DNA from: Dehalococcoidales bacterium
GTDB lineage: Bacteria; Chloroflexota; Dehalococcoidia; Dehalococcoidales; UBA5627
Direction of reading: 5' to 3'
Length of the DNA: 11,392 nucleotides
Assembly: GCA_012719115.1 (NCBI GenBank)
Contig: JAAYAZ010000050.1
Span: 1-11,392, forward strand
The notes under the pieces are model-generated. The model made no database searches, was not told where the DNA came from, and was given only the letters and a program-made list of their open reading frames with translations. Position numbers and translations under genes: made by a program. Positions 1-9,079 of the stretch are shown piece by piece; the first letter of the stretch is position 1, and every line of letters starts with the position of its first letter.

Positions 1-813
1 AATTTTAAGGTTTTTATGATACAGGTCTTCATTATAATCTATCAGGTGGGTTTCTATGGTTCTTCTGGCATCTCCGAAGGTGACACGTTTGCCGATAAAA
101 GTAACGGAATCATAGCTTTGTCCGTCAAAACCGGTTCTGGTTGCATATATGCCTTCCAGCGGTAAAGCCTGTTCGGCATCTACATAAAGATTGGCAGTGG
201 GGAATCCGATTTTTTTGCCGGTACCGGTTCCCTGTATTACTTCTCCTTCAATACTAAAATAACGTCCGAGTAGATGATAGGCTTTTTCCATATCGCCGGC
301 GGCTAAAGCGTTCCTGATGGAGGTGCTGCTGATTCTCCCAATGCCGTTTTTTACCGGCGAAATAGCTGAAAAATCGAAATTCATCGATTTTGCCAGGTTT
401 TGGAGGAATGCAATATCTCCTTTGCGGGCATTGCCAAGCGCAAAATCCGGGCCTACGATTAGACCCTGCATTTTAAGCCTTTTTTGTAGTAATGAAATAA
501 AATCAGATGTGCTGATAGCGGCGATTTCTGTTGTGAAAGTCAGGGGAATAACAAAATCAACCCCCTCATCTTTAATCAGTTTTATTTTTAACTGCGTATT
601 GGTAAGAAACTGAAGTTTACTACAGGGATTGATAACCTTTCGCGGGTGTTGCTTAAAGGTAATAACACCGCTTCGCAAGCCTTTTTGTTTTGCCCTTGTA
701 ATAAGTTCTGAAAGAAGAGCTTTGTGCCCAAGATGCACTCCGTCAAAAACGCCGATTGTTAAATAGGTGCTTTCAGTGGGGGTAAAGTCTGCCAAATCAT
801 TTTCAAGTGCCAT
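1..813 (-). CDS. ribF: Bifunctional riboflavin kinase / FAD synthetase (C terminus cut off by window edge)
   Basis: RibF makes FMN from riboflavin and ATP and then adenylylates FMN to FAD, in the cytoplasm. I translated the minus strand from the ATG at 813-811 and found an open frame of 271 codons to the window edge. The N-terminal FAD synthetase (nucleotidyltransferase) domain shows GVFDGVHLGH at residues 21-30, a GPDFALG motif, and ISSTSIR at 161-167, which corresponds to the family's ISSTxIR. The riboflavin kinase domain follows, with GFPTAN at 203-208, where Thr and Asn bind Mg-ATP, and then ETHLIDYNEDLY. Family members are usually about 300-320 residues, so roughly 35-45 residues lie outside the window. 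An AGGA box (821-824, complement) sits seven bases before the ATG and supports this start. The gene diverges from rpoB and has its own promoter. Confidence 0.95.
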   Translation of the reverse strand, partial: MALENDLADFTPTESTYLTIGVFDGVHLGHKALLSELITRAKQKGLRSGVITFKQHPRKVINPCSKLQFLTNTQLKIKLIKDEGVDFVIPLTFTTEIAAISTSDFISLLQKRLKMQGLIVGPDFALGNARKGDIAFLQNLAKSMNFDFSAISPVKNGIGRISSTSIRNALAAGDMEKAYHLLGRYFSIEGEVIQGTGTGKKIGFPTANLYVDAEQALPLEGIYATRTGFDGQSYDSVTFIGKRVTFGDARRTIETHLIDYNEDLYHKNLKI

Positions 814-918
814 ATTCAATTCCTAATCTATTTAAATATATATAAATATATAGTAAAGAGCATATATGAAGTTTGGGTTGTTTTATTGGGTTTTCCTACA
901 CGGAAAAAGATTACATAA

Positions 919-947
919 ATTATAGATGTATTGTTTCCCAGTGTAAA
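919..947 (-). promoter_or_regulatory. Predicted sigma-A promoter of ribF
   Basis: On the minus strand, TTTACA (complement of 942-947) is followed after 17 bases by a perfect TATAAT (complement of 919-924). This predicts transcription starting near 911-913 and a ribF leader of about 100 bases. The -35 box lies only 12 bases from the -35 box of the first rpoB promoter on the other strand, so the two are back to back. The call rests on consensus match and position only. Confidence 0.6.
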
Positions 948-959
948 GCCTGAATTAAT

Positions 960-987
960 TTGACATTTGACACATATACTGTATAAT
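960..987 (+). promoter_or_regulatory. Predicted distal promoter (P1) of the rpoBC operon
   Basis: A perfect TTGACA (960-965) is followed after 16 bases by a perfect TATAAT (982-987), which predicts a start near 993-995 and a leader of about 170 bases. A second TTGACA at 967-972 makes a short direct repeat, but it lies only nine bases from the -10 box, too close to serve it. Near-perfect boxes fit a strongly expressed RNA polymerase operon. Confidence 0.7.
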
Positions 988-1017
988 GATAGGTGGAAAT
1001 AAATATAAGAGATAGAA

Positions 1018-1046
1018 TTGACAAAAATTATTTTTTGTGCTACACT
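1018..1046 (+). promoter_or_regulatory. Predicted proximal promoter (P2) of the rpoBC operon, extended -10
   Basis: A perfect TTGACA (1018-1023) is followed after a 17-base spacer by TACACT (1041-1046). The TG at 1038-1039 creates an extended -10 element (TGCTACACT). Transcription would start near 1053 and give a leader of about 113 bases that still contains the hairpin at 1104-1136. Together with P1 this forms a tandem promoter pair. Confidence 0.65.
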
Positions 1047-1060
1047 TTCTTTTTGCTATT

Positions 1061-1120
1061 ATGCCTCAAAGAAATCAACATATATTCCCGACGCCGAATA
1101 TTTGTGTTAATGCGCATTAG
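1061..1120 (+). other. Possible 19-codon leader reading frame ending inside the leader hairpin
   Basis: An ATG at 1061 opens 19 codons and stops at TAG 1118-1120, within the right arm of the terminator-like hairpin. From P2 the untranslated lead would be only about eight bases, and I see no Shine-Dalgarno sequence, so translation is doubtful. The peptide has no run of one amino acid that would suggest classical attenuation. A 19-codon frame can easily arise by chance, and it is listed only because of its position over the hairpin. Confidence 0.15.
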
Positions 1121-1136
1121 CACTTTTTTATTTTTT
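1104..1136 (+). terminator. Terminator-like hairpin in the rpoBC leader (candidate attenuator)
   Basis: The arms GTGTTAAT (1104-1111) and ATTAGCAC (1116-1123) form an eight-base-pair stem with one G-U pair around a GCGC loop. Six T follow directly, then A and six more T (1124-1136). This is the form of a rho-independent terminator pointing towards rpoB, with no T-run for the other direction. It lies downstream of both predicted rpoBC promoters and 19 bases before the ribosome binding site, so it would stop part of the transcripts before rpoB. The stem is AT-rich, so termination may be only partial. Confidence 0.55.
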
Positions 1137-1155
1137 AATTCCGCATTCAGATTTT

Positions 1156-1161
1156 AAGGAG
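1156..1161 (+). promoter_or_regulatory. Ribosome binding site that fixes the rpoB start
   Basis: AAGGAG sits five bases before the ATG at 1167. An in-frame GTG at 1161, which would add two residues, overlaps this box and so cannot be served by it. The ATG is therefore the better start. Confidence 0.8.
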
Positions 1162-1166
1162 TGAGA

Positions 1167-4100
1167 ATGGTATCTAAATCGCCAATTCCTTCCAAAGAGG
1201 AAAAGTATCCCGTTGAACGCAAAACCTATGCCAAACTACCACAGGTCCTCGATGTGCCTAATCTGGTCGAAGTACAGTTAGACTCTTTTCAATGGCTGCA
1301 GGAAGAGGGTATTAAACAACTGCTGGATGAAATATCCCCGATACAGGATTTTACCGGCAACAGGCTGGAACTGAGTTTTATCAGCTATGAATTTCGTGAG
1401 CCCCGCCATTCCGAACAGGAATGTTTACAGAAAGACCAGACATATTCAGTGCCTTTATATGTTAAGGCAAGACTACTTACAAAAGGAACGGGGGAGATAA
1501 GAGAACCGTTCGATTTGTTCTTTGGCGACATACACCTTATGACCGATAAGGGTACGTTTATAACGAGTGGCACCGAAAGGATAATAGTCAGCCAGTTATT
1601 ACGTTCACCCGGTATTTATTTCACCGTGGATGAAGACTCTACCAGCGGTCGTAAGCTAGGGAAAGCGAATCTTGTTCCCAGCCGCGGTGCATGGTTGGAA
1701 TTCGATACCAGCAGCCGTGATGTTATATCTGTCAAAGTGGATGGCAAGAGGAAGATACCGGTCACTACTTTATTGCGCGCCATCGGGTATGGCAGCGATG
1801 AAGAACTGTTGAAAATGTTTGAGAGCGACGACAATTCTCCATCGAGGCATTTTATTCAGTCAACACTTGATAAAGACCCATTGATAAAAAATGAGGAAGA
1901 CGCACTGATAGATATATACAGAAAATTGCGTCCCGGTGACCCTCCCAATGTTGACAACGCCAGAAAGCTAATTACCAATCTCTTTTTTAATCCGCAGCAT
2001 TACGACCTGGGTATAGTCGGCAGATATAAACTTAACCAGAGATTAAATATTCCCAAAAAAGAAGACGATGACGACAGAGCTTTAACCAGGGAAGATATGA
2101 TAGAAATTATTCGCCATATTATAAGGGTGAGTAACAGGGCTGAAACTCCCGATGATATCGACCATCTGGGAAACAGAAGGGTTCGAACGGTAGGTGAATT
2201 GATTCAGAATCAATTCCGTGTCGGACTGGTCAGGCTGGAACGAGTCGCCAAAGAGCGTATGAGCATCATAAGTAATGATGTAGTTACGCCCGGCGCTTTA
2301 GTCAATATTCGTCCGGTGCTGTCGGCAATCAGGGAATTTTTCAGCGGCTCTCAGTTATCACAATTTATGGACCAGACAAATCCGCTGGCGGAGTTGACGC
2401 ATAAACGTCGTTTATCGGCTATGGGTCCCGGTGGTCTGTCTCGTGACAGAGCCGGGTTTGATGTGCGTGATGTACATTACTCCCACTATGGCAGGATTTG
2501 CCCGATTGAAACTCCTGAAGGTCCGAATATCGGCCTTATCGGTACGTTGGCTACTTACGGGCGTATAAACCGTTATGGTTTCATTGAAACGCCATATCGC
2601 AAAGTTGTGATAGAAATGAGTAACTCCGACAAAGAACTGGTTGGGAAGATAGCCGGTGAAGATATTCTTAATGATAAGAATGAAGTTATCTTAAAAGCAG
2701 GAGAGGAAATAAACAAAAAAACGGCAGGCGAAATAGCCAAGCTGTCGGCCAGGAATATTCCTATTAAGCCATATGTATCGAACGAAATAGAATACTTACA
2801 GGCGGATAGAGAAGATAAGTACAATATTGCTCAGGCAAATACCCTCATAGATGAGAACGGATATTTCCTTAACAAGAGAATCGAGGTCCGTTATGAAGAC
2901 CGCTATATGATGCTTCCTCCTGAAAAAATAGATTATATGGATGTATCCACCAAGCAAATCTTCAGTGTGGCGGCATCCCTTATTCCTTTCCTTGAACACA
3001 ATGACGCCAATCGTGCTCTCATGGGGGCAAATATGCAGAGGCAGGCAGTACCTTTACTGTGTGCCGAATCGCCGATTGTAGCCACCGGTATGGAGAGAGA
3101 AGTCGCAAAATACAGCGGCCAGGTGCTTTTTGCAAATAATGCCGGTATGGTTATCTCGGTTACCAGTGTTCAAATTGTTGTTAGAAGCGATAGCGGACAG
3201 GAAGACGTATATCCGCTGCAGAAATTCATTCGCACCAATCAGGGAACATGCATAAATCAGCATCCTGTTGTAAGCAGCGGGCAAAGAGTTGAGAAGGGTG
3301 ATGTACTGGCTGACAGTTCTGCTACCGAAGACGGTGAATTAGCTCTCGGACAGAATGTGGTCTGTGCTTTTATGAGCTGGGGCGGTTACAACTACGAAGA
3401 TGCTATTATTCTTTCCGATAGAATGGTGGAACAGGATAAGTTCTGCTCCATTCACATAACAAAGCACGAGGTTGAAGCCCGGGATACAAAACTGGGTCCT
3501 GAAGAAATCACCAGGGATATTCCGAATGTCGGTGAAGAAAGTCTCAGCGAGCTGGATGAAGACGGCATTATACGCATTGGTGCGGAGGTCGGTCCCGATG
3601 ATATTCTGGTCGGCAAGATTACTCCCAAAGGCGAGACCGAACTATCAGCGGAAGAAAAACTGCTGCGCGCCATATTCGGCGAGAAAGCGCGAGAAGTTAA
3701 GGATACATCCTTAAGAATGCCTCACGGTGAATGGGGTAAGGTGATAAATGTCAAGCTCTTTTCACGTGATGAAGGAGCAGAATTACCTGTGCGTGTTAAT
3801 CAGTGGGTGCAGGTATGGGTAGCCCAGAAAAGATCTGTTTCGGTCGGTGATAAACTGGCGGGACGACACGGCAACAAGGGTGTCATTTCCGTAATTGCAC
3901 CGGCAGCCGATATGCCGTTTTTACCTGATGGCACCCCGGTAGATATAGTACTCAATCCCATCGGTGTCCCCTCCAGAATGAATCTGGGGCAGATACTGGA
4001 AACTCACTTGGGATGGGCTGCCAGAAATATGGGATTCAAAGTTTTAACCCCCGTATTCGATGGAGCCAGCGATACTGAAATCGAAGACGCGCTGGCAAGA

Positions 4101-4985
4101 ACATGGCTGGTGCAAAAAACCGGTTCGATTACTTTAAATTTACAGGGTGGGAAACCCTCGCTGGATCTTGAAAAAGCCAAAAAATGGGTAAATGGAAAGG
4201 GTTTCGACGGGGAAAAAGTGTTTAACAGTGCGTTAATCGGTGAGGCGCGCGATGTCTGTTTACGTTTATGGCTGGAAGAGTTGGGTGTGAAAAGTCGCAA
4301 ACTAAGCCCTATTGAACTAACGGAAACAATGAAAGAAGTTACTGTCAGTAAAAATTCTCCTTCGCCTATAAGCGGCAAGGCTATTTTAAGGGATGGACGT
4401 ACCGGTGAGCCGTTTGACCAGCCGGTAACTGTTGGTAATATTTATATGATGAAACTGATACATCTGGTAGAAGATAAAGTACATGCCAGGGCAACCGGAC
4501 CTTATTCATTAATCAGTCAGCAACCTCTTGGGGGTAAGGCTCAGTTCGGAGGCCAGCGTTTCGGTGAAATGGAAGTCTGGTCACTCGAGGCTTATGGCGC
4601 CGCACACAATTTACAGGAAGTACTGACTATTAAATCCGATGATGTTGCCGGTAGAGCAAAGACATACGAAGCTATTGTAAAAGGCGAGGATATCCTGCCG
4701 CCCGGTGTGCCCGAGTCGTTTAAGGTTCTGGTAAAAGAATTACAGAGTCTCGGACTTGCGGTTGAGGTTATCAATGAAGAGGAGAAAATTATTCAGGCAG
4801 AAAAAATACAGGAAAGCTCGGAATTCGAAGGTCTGAGCAGTGCAAAAATGGTATCCGGCAATGAAGAACCGGAAGATATAGAGGGGAAAATAGAAGACTT
4901 AATAGCCGATGATTCTTTATTTGAAGGTCTTGGTGCCGATTCTGAAAACAAAGAGAACGATTCCCCAGAGAGTGAGGTAGAATAA
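1167..4985 (+). CDS. rpoB: DNA-directed RNA polymerase, beta subunit
   Basis: This is the beta subunit of the core enzyme, forming one side of the DNA cleft and part of the active centre. It has 1272 residues, against 1342 in E. coli, and lacks the two large E. coli insertions. The rifampicin region spans about residues 395-425, with [14 protein letters not shown] and GPGGLSR. Asp402, His412 and Ser417 correspond to E. coli Asp516, His526 and Ser531, so a sensitive genotype is predicted. Later motifs are [37 protein letters not shown] (740-747), [11 protein letters not shown] (895-905, with the two active-site lysines), and near the C terminus [17 protein letters not shown]. Residues about 482-537 are an extra module absent from the E. 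coli and Mycobacterium proteins. After about residue 1204, where E. coli beta ends, an acidic tail of some 68 residues follows. The gene is first in a two-gene operon with rpoC. Confidence 0.98.
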   Translation: MVSKSPIPSKEEKYPVERKTYAKLPQVLDVPNLVEVQLDSFQWLQEEGIKQLLDEISPIQDFTGNRLELSFISYEFREPRHSEQECLQKDQTYSVPLYVKARLLTKGTGEIREPFDLFFGDIHLMTDKGTFITSGTERIIVSQLLRSPGIYFTVDEDSTSGRKLGKANLVPSRGAWLEFDTSSRDVISVKVDGKRKIPVTTLLRAIGYGSDEELLKMFESDDNSPSRHFIQSTLDKDPLIKNEEDALIDIYRKLRPGDPPNVDNARKLITNLFFNPQHYDLGIVGRYKLNQRLNIPKKEDDDDRALTREDMIEIIRHIIRVSNRAETPDDIDHLGNRRVRTVGELIQNQFRVGLVRLERVAKERMSIISNDVVTPGALVNIRPVLSAIREFFSGSQLSQFMDQTNPLAELTHKRRLSAMGPGGLSRDRAGFDVRDVHYSHYGRICPIETPEGPNIGLIGTLATYGRINRYGFIETPYRKVVIEMSNSDKELVGKIAGEDILNDKNEVILKAGEEINKKTAGEIAKLSARNIPIKPYVSNEIEYLQADREDKYNIAQANTLIDENGYFLNKRIEVRYEDRYMMLPPEKIDYMDVSTKQIFSVAASLIPFLEHNDANRALMGANMQRQAVPLLCAESPIVATGMEREVAKYSGQVLFANNAGMVISVTSVQIVVRSDSGQEDVYPLQKFIRTNQGTCINQHPVVSSGQRVEKGDVLADSSATEDGELALGQNVVCAFMSWGGYNYEDAIILSDRMVEQDKFCSIHITKHEVEARDTKLGPEEITRDIPNVGEESLSELDEDGIIRIGAEVGPDDILVGKITPKGETELSAEEKLLRAIFGEKAREVKDTSLRMPHGEWGKVINVKLFSRDEGAELPVRVNQWVQVWVAQKRSVSVGDKLAGRHGNKGVISVIAPAADMPFLPDGTPVDIVLNPIGVPSRMNLGQILETHLGWAARNMGFKVLTPVFDGASDTEIEDALARTWLVQKTGSITLNLQGGKPSLDLEKAKKWVNGKGFDGEKVFNSALIGEARDVCLRLWLEELGVKSRKLSPIELTETMKEVTVSKNSPSPISGKAILRDGRTGEPFDQPVTVGNIYMMKLIHLVEDKVHARATGPYSLISQQPLGGKAQFGGQRFGEMEVWSLEAYGAAHNLQEVLTIKSDDVAGRAKTYEAIVKGEDILPPGVPESFKVLVKELQSLGLAVEVINEEEKIIQAEKIQESSEFEGLSSAKMVSGNEEPEDIEGKIEDLIADDSLFEGLGADSENKENDSPESEVE

Positions 4986-4989
4986 ACTG

Positions 4990-7900
4990 ATGCTTGAAGT
5001 TAATGATTTTGATGCGGTACGCATTTCGCTGGCTTCTCCCGAACAGATAAAAGGCTGGTCATACGGTGAAGTCACAAAACCGGAAACTATCAATTATCGC
5101 ACGTTAAAACCGGAGAGAGACGGCTTATTCTGTGAAAGGATTTTTGGCCCGATTAAAGACTTCGAGTGTGCGTGCGGAAAATATAAGAGAATACGCTATA
5201 AGGGTATTATTTGCGATAAATGCGGTGTTGAAATTGCCCGCTCCAAAGTCCGCCGTGAAAGAATGGGGCATATAGAACTGGCCTGTCCTTTGAGCCATAT
5301 CTGGTTTGCCCGCGGCATTCCAAGCCGCATCGGTCTTTTGCTGGACCTTTCCGCCCGCAATCTTGAACGTGTCATCTATTTTTCTCATTATATTATCACC
5401 GAGGTTAATGAAGAGGCGTGTAACGCCGTTATACAACAATTGGAAAGCGAACTAAGCAATGAGATTGCCAAAAGCAAACTGGCTCTTGATAACAATATTG
5501 ACGCAATGGAAAGAGACCAGGCAACTGTTGAAGAAATAAATCAAATACGCCGTGATTTTGAAACGGAAAAAGAACAGATGGAAGATGCCCTTCCTTCAAA
5601 AATCGAGCAGTTGAAAAGTATACGTAAGGGCGCTCTTTTAACCGAAACTCAATATCAAGAGTTAAAAGAACAATATGAAGATGTTTTTCAGGCTGAAATG
5701 GGGGCGGAGGCGATTCTTAAATTATTAAAGGAAATCGACCTGGATGCCCTGCGCAGTCAATTGATACAGGAAACACACTCTTCTTCCGGGCAGAGAAGGC
5801 GCAAAGCCAGCAAGCAATTACAGCTTGTCGAGGCTTTCAGGCGCAGCGGTAATAAACCGGAATGGATGATACTGACGGTGTTACCTGTGCTTCCGCCGGA
5901 ATTAAGACCAATGGTTCAACTGGACGGCGGGCGCTTTGCCACCAGCGACCTTAACGATTTGTACAGAAGAGTAATAAATCGAAACAACCGTTTACGGCAT
6001 TTGGCTGAAATCGGTGCTCCCGGTATTATTATACGCAACGAAAAGAGAATGTTGCAGGAGGCTGTTGATACTTTAATCGATAACGGCAGAAGAGGCAGAG
6101 CCATTGCCGTCAGCGGTGACCATAAGGCAAAATCTCTTTCGGATATGCTGAGAGGCAAGCAGGGAAGATTCCGTCAAAATCTGTTGGGTAAGCGTGTCGA
6201 TTATAGCGGACGTTCCGTAATCGTAGTTGGGCCGGAACTTAAAATTCATCAGTGTGGTCTGCCTCGCAGAATGGCGCTGGAATTGTTCAAACCTTTTGTG
6301 ATGCACAGATTGGTGATGGAGGGGCTTGCCTCAAATATTAAGAGCGCACGTCGTCAGGTCGACAGGGGTCGCCCTGAGGTATACGATGTTCTGGAAGATG
6401 TCGTCAAAGAAAGGCCGATTATGCTTAATCGTGCTCCTACCCTTCATAGGTTGAGTATTCAGGCATTCGAGCCGGTGCTTATCGATGGAAGCGCACTGCA
6501 GATACATCCTTTGATGTGTGCTGCTTTCAACGCCGATTTTGACGGCGACCAGATGGCCGTTCACGTACCATTATCCGATGCTGCTGTAAAAGAATGCCGC
6601 GAAATGATGCTGAGTACAAACAATATGCTTCTTCCCAGCTGCGGCGAACCGGTTGTCACTCCCACACTGGATATGGTGTTCGGTTGTTATTACCTTACTA
6701 CCATAAAAGCCGGCGCCAAAGGTGAGGGTTCAAGGCTGGGTAGTTTCGAAGAAGCCAAGCTGACTTATGAGCTTGGCGCTGTAGAACTGAGGGCTGAAAT
6801 AGAAGTCAGAGTTGATGAAGGGAAAAGAATAAAGACCAGTGTAGGAAGAATTATATTTAATGAAATTCTACCTGCCGAACTTGGTTTTATTAACAAAGAT
6901 ATAGATAAATCCGGTTTAAAAAGAATTGTGGCAGATTGCTATAAAAGACTCGGAAGCGATCCCGCCATGGGCAAGATACTGGATGACCTTAAAGACCTTG
7001 GTTTTAAATATGCTACAAAGTCCGGTATTACAATCGCGATGAGCGATATTGAGGTTCCGGTTGATAAACCCAAATTGATTGAAAAAGCAGATGAAAAGAC
7101 AGCGATTGTAGAGAGCCAGTACCAGCGAGGCCTCATTACTGATGACGAAAGATATAACAGTATTATCGAAGTATGGATGGATACTACCGACGGTATAACT
7201 CAGGCTATTCAGAAATCGATGAATAAAAACGGCAGTATTTATATGATGGCAAATTCGGGAGCCAAGGGTAACATTTCGCAGATTCGCCAGATGGCAGGTA
7301 TCCGCGGTTTAATGACCAACCCTTCAGGCAGAATCATCGACTTCCCCATCAAATCCAGCCTGCGCGAAGGTTTAAGTGCTATTGAGTACTTCATCTCTAC
7401 CCATGGTGCACGCAAGGGTTTGGCAGATACCGCTTTGCGTACCTCCGGAAGCGGTTATTTAACAAGGCGACTGGTGGATGTAACTCAGGATGTTATTGTC
7501 AGGGAATATGATTGCGGTACGGAAGACGGTGTCTGGCTAACGGAGCCGGAGGAAAAAGATGTATTGCCGCCCTTTGCCGAAAGAATGACCGGCAGAATGG
7601 CCGCAACTCAAATTGTAAATCCCGAAACCGGAGAGATAATAATTGACCGTAATCAGGAAATCGATGAAACAATTGCCAAAACAATTGTTTCATCCGGTAT
7701 CACGAGTGTCTATGTCAGGTCTCCTTTAAGCTGCCAGTTGAAGCAGGGGGTTTGCCAGTTATGCTATGGCAGAGACCTTGCGCGAGGCCGCTTAATTGAG
7801 CTTAGCACTGCAGTCGGAATAATAGCGGCACAGAGTATCGGTGAGCCCGGTACGCAGCTTACATTGAGAACTTTCCATACCGGCGGTGTGGTAGGTTTGG

Positions 7901-9003
7901 ATATTACCACCGGTCTGCCCAGGGTAGAGGAATTGTTTGAAGCAAGACCTCCCAAGACTCAGGCTATTATCTCCGAAATAGATGGGATGGCTGAAGTCAT
8001 CAATAACGAAGAAGGCAAACGTATAAAAGTAACCAGCTACGATGTCTATAATGACGAGTACAAGTTGCCGGAAGGCTGGGAATTACTGGTAAGTCATGGA
8101 CAGTGGGTGGATAGCGGAAACGTAATCGCTGCACCTCCGCAGGACAGCAATCAGACTTATGCGGAACTGATAGTTAACAATCTGACTGCCCGGACCTCCG
8201 GTGAAGTCATTATTCAGGATAAAAAAGTATACATCAAGGTAGAGGAAAAGGAAGAAAGAGAATATGTGGTCCCTGCCGCCATTCATATCCGCATACAGGA
8301 TGGTGATATGGTAAAAGCGGGGCAGCAGCTCACTGACGGTTCTATAAATCCCCATGATATCTTAATGGTACTGGGTAAAGAAGCGGTACAGAGATATCTG
8401 GTCGACGAGGTACAAAAAGTTTATTGTTCTCAGGGAGTACATATCAATGACAAGCATGTAGAGGTTATTGTACGGCAGATGCTATCAAAGGTTCGCATAG
8501 ATTCCCCGGGAGATTACGACATTGTACCACGCGAACTTGTAGACAGGTTCCGATATGAGGAAATCAATGCCAAAGTACTTGCCGAGGGTGGCGAGCCGGC
8601 GACGGCACATGCGGTTCTGATGGGTATTACCAGAGCTTCTCTAAGCACCGACAGCTGGCTGGCAGCGGCATCTTTCCAGGAAACTACCAGGGTACTTACT
8701 GAGGCGGCGGTCAGCGGTAAGTTGGATAGACTTTCCGGCTTAAAAGAAAATGTTATTATCGGTAAGCTCATTCCGGCACGCTGCAAGGCATCTAAAGAGG
8801 CTTCTGAAGAGATGGAAAACAAACTGGCTCAAAAAGAAAATCTTGAATTGCTGCCGGATATTGATGAAGATAAATCTGAGCCCTCCGGATATGAAAATGA
8901 AAGTATTGAAGAATCCGGTGAGTCTTTCTTAAATGATGTTAAAGATTTGGACCTCTCAAACTTCCTATTCGATGAGAGTGATGAAGATAAACCTGAATTA
9001 TAA
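4990..9003 (+). CDS. rpoC: DNA-directed RNA polymerase, beta-prime subunit
   Basis: This is the catalytic subunit of RNA polymerase, 1337 residues. The N-terminal zinc ribbon has Cys60, Cys62, Cys75 and Cys78; the second zinc site has Cys842, Cys915, Cys922 and Cys925. The metal-binding loop NADFDGD at 514-520 carries the three catalytic aspartates (516, 518, 520). The bridge helix region contains [16 protein letters not shown], ending at Thr818, and the trigger loop begins with [14 protein letters not shown] and includes Arg960 and His963. The core ends at GKLIPA (1258-1263), followed by an acidic tail of about 74 residues. Three active-centre positions differ from the usual residue: Leu560, Ser819-Gly820 and Leu959. 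The start is four bases after the rpoB stop. Only a weak, distant GAGG (4974-4977) precedes it, so translation is probably coupled to rpoB. A strong terminator follows. Confidence 0.98.
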   Translation: MLEVNDFDAVRISLASPEQIKGWSYGEVTKPETINYRTLKPERDGLFCERIFGPIKDFECACGKYKRIRYKGIICDKCGVEIARSKVRRERMGHIELACPLSHIWFARGIPSRIGLLLDLSARNLERVIYFSHYIITEVNEEACNAVIQQLESELSNEIAKSKLALDNNIDAMERDQATVEEINQIRRDFETEKEQMEDALPSKIEQLKSIRKGALLTETQYQELKEQYEDVFQAEMGAEAILKLLKEIDLDALRSQLIQETHSSSGQRRRKASKQLQLVEAFRRSGNKPEWMILTVLPVLPPELRPMVQLDGGRFATSDLNDLYRRVINRNNRLRHLAEIGAPGIIIRNEKRMLQEAVDTLIDNGRRGRAIAVSGDHKAKSLSDMLRGKQGRFRQNLLGKRVDYSGRSVIVVGPELKIHQCGLPRRMALELFKPFVMHRLVMEGLASNIKSARRQVDRGRPEVYDVLEDVVKERPIMLNRAPTLHRLSIQAFEPVLIDGSALQIHPLMCAAFNADFDGDQMAVHVPLSDAAVKECREMMLSTNNMLLPSCGEPVVTPTLDMVFGCYYLTTIKAGAKGEGSRLGSFEEAKLTYELGAVELRAEIEVRVDEGKRIKTSVGRIIFNEILPAELGFINKDIDKSGLKRIVADCYKRLGSDPAMGKILDDLKDLGFKYATKSGITIAMSDIEVPVDKPKLIEKADEKTAIVESQYQRGLITDDERYNSIIEVWMDTTDGITQAIQKSMNKNGSIYMMANSGAKGNISQIRQMAGIRGLMTNPSGRIIDFPIKSSLREGLSAIEYFISTHGARKGLADTALRTSGSGYLTRRLVDVTQDVIVREYDCGTEDGVWLTEPEEKDVLPPFAERMTGRMAATQIVNPETGEIIIDRNQEIDETIAKTIVSSGITSVYVRSPLSCQLKQGVCQLCYGRDLARGRLIELSTAVGIIAAQSIGEPGTQLTLRTFHTGGVVGLDITTGLPRVEELFEARPPKTQAIISEIDGMAEVINNEEGKRIKVTSYDVYNDEYKLPEGWELLVSHGQWVDSGNVIAAPPQDSNQTYAELIVNNLTARTSGEVIIQDKKVYIKVEEKEEREYVVPAAIHIRIQDGDMVKAGQQLTDGSINPHDILMVLGKEAVQRYLVDEVQKVYCSQGVHINDKHVEVIVRQMLSKVRIDSPGDYDIVPRELVDRFRYEEINAKVLAEGGEPATAHAVLMGITRASLSTDSWLAAASFQETTRVLTEAAVSGKLDRLSGLKENVIIGKLIPARCKASKEASEEMENKLAQKENLELLPDIDEDKSEPSGYENESIEESGESFLNDVKDLDLSNFLFDESDEDKPEL

Positions 9004-9028
9004 TTATCATATTTAAAGTATTGGCGAT

Positions 9029-9065
9029 AAATAACCGCTTCTTTTTCTGGAAGCGGTTATTTTTT
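9029..9065 (+). terminator. Intrinsic terminator of the rpoBC operon
   Basis: The arms AAATAACCGCTTC (9029-9041) and GAAGCGGTTATTT (9050-9062) pair perfectly over 13 base pairs around an eight-base loop, and a T-run ends at 9065. It lies 26 bases after the rpoC stop. The A-rich left flank would also give a short U-run on the other strand, but no opposing gene needs it. It separates rpoBC from ruvB. Confidence 0.92.
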
Positions 9066-9079
9066 AAGGGAGGCTATTT

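Larger units (their letters stand above)
814..1160. other. Divergent control region between ribF and rpoB
   Basis: About 350 bases without a conserved gene. The region holds the leader and promoter of ribF on the left, two tandem promoters for rpoBC, and the rpoBC leader with a terminator-like hairpin. The part next to ribF (about 831-853) is almost pure A and T with short alternating TA runs. I see no FMN riboswitch, T-box, CRISPR or tRNA signature in it. Confidence 0.8.

Noticed and set aside
317..613. 98-codon plus-strand frame
   Set aside because: It lies antisense to ribF, whose motifs are clear on the minus strand, and has no recognisable family or ribosome binding site.
831..853. Alternating A/T run as an origin or operator
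   Set aside because: No DnaA boxes or ordered repeats are present; it is simple AT-rich sequence next to a start codon.
814..918. FMN riboswitch before ribF
   Set aside because: The leader lacks the conserved GC-rich stems and the GGG-CAGGGUGAAA-type core; it is AT-rich and unstructured by eye.
967..972. Second TTGACA as an extra promoter
   Set aside because: It is nine bases from the TATAAT and no -10 box lies at the proper distance downstream.
1161..1166. GTG at 1161 as rpoB start
   Set aside because: It overlaps the AAGGAG box; the ATG at 1167 is correctly spaced from it.
4004..4378. 124-codon minus-strand frame inside rpoB
   Set aside because: It is antisense to a strongly conserved part of RpoB, with no independent coding evidence. 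The same applies to the other antisense frames in rpoB, rpoC, ruvB and queH.
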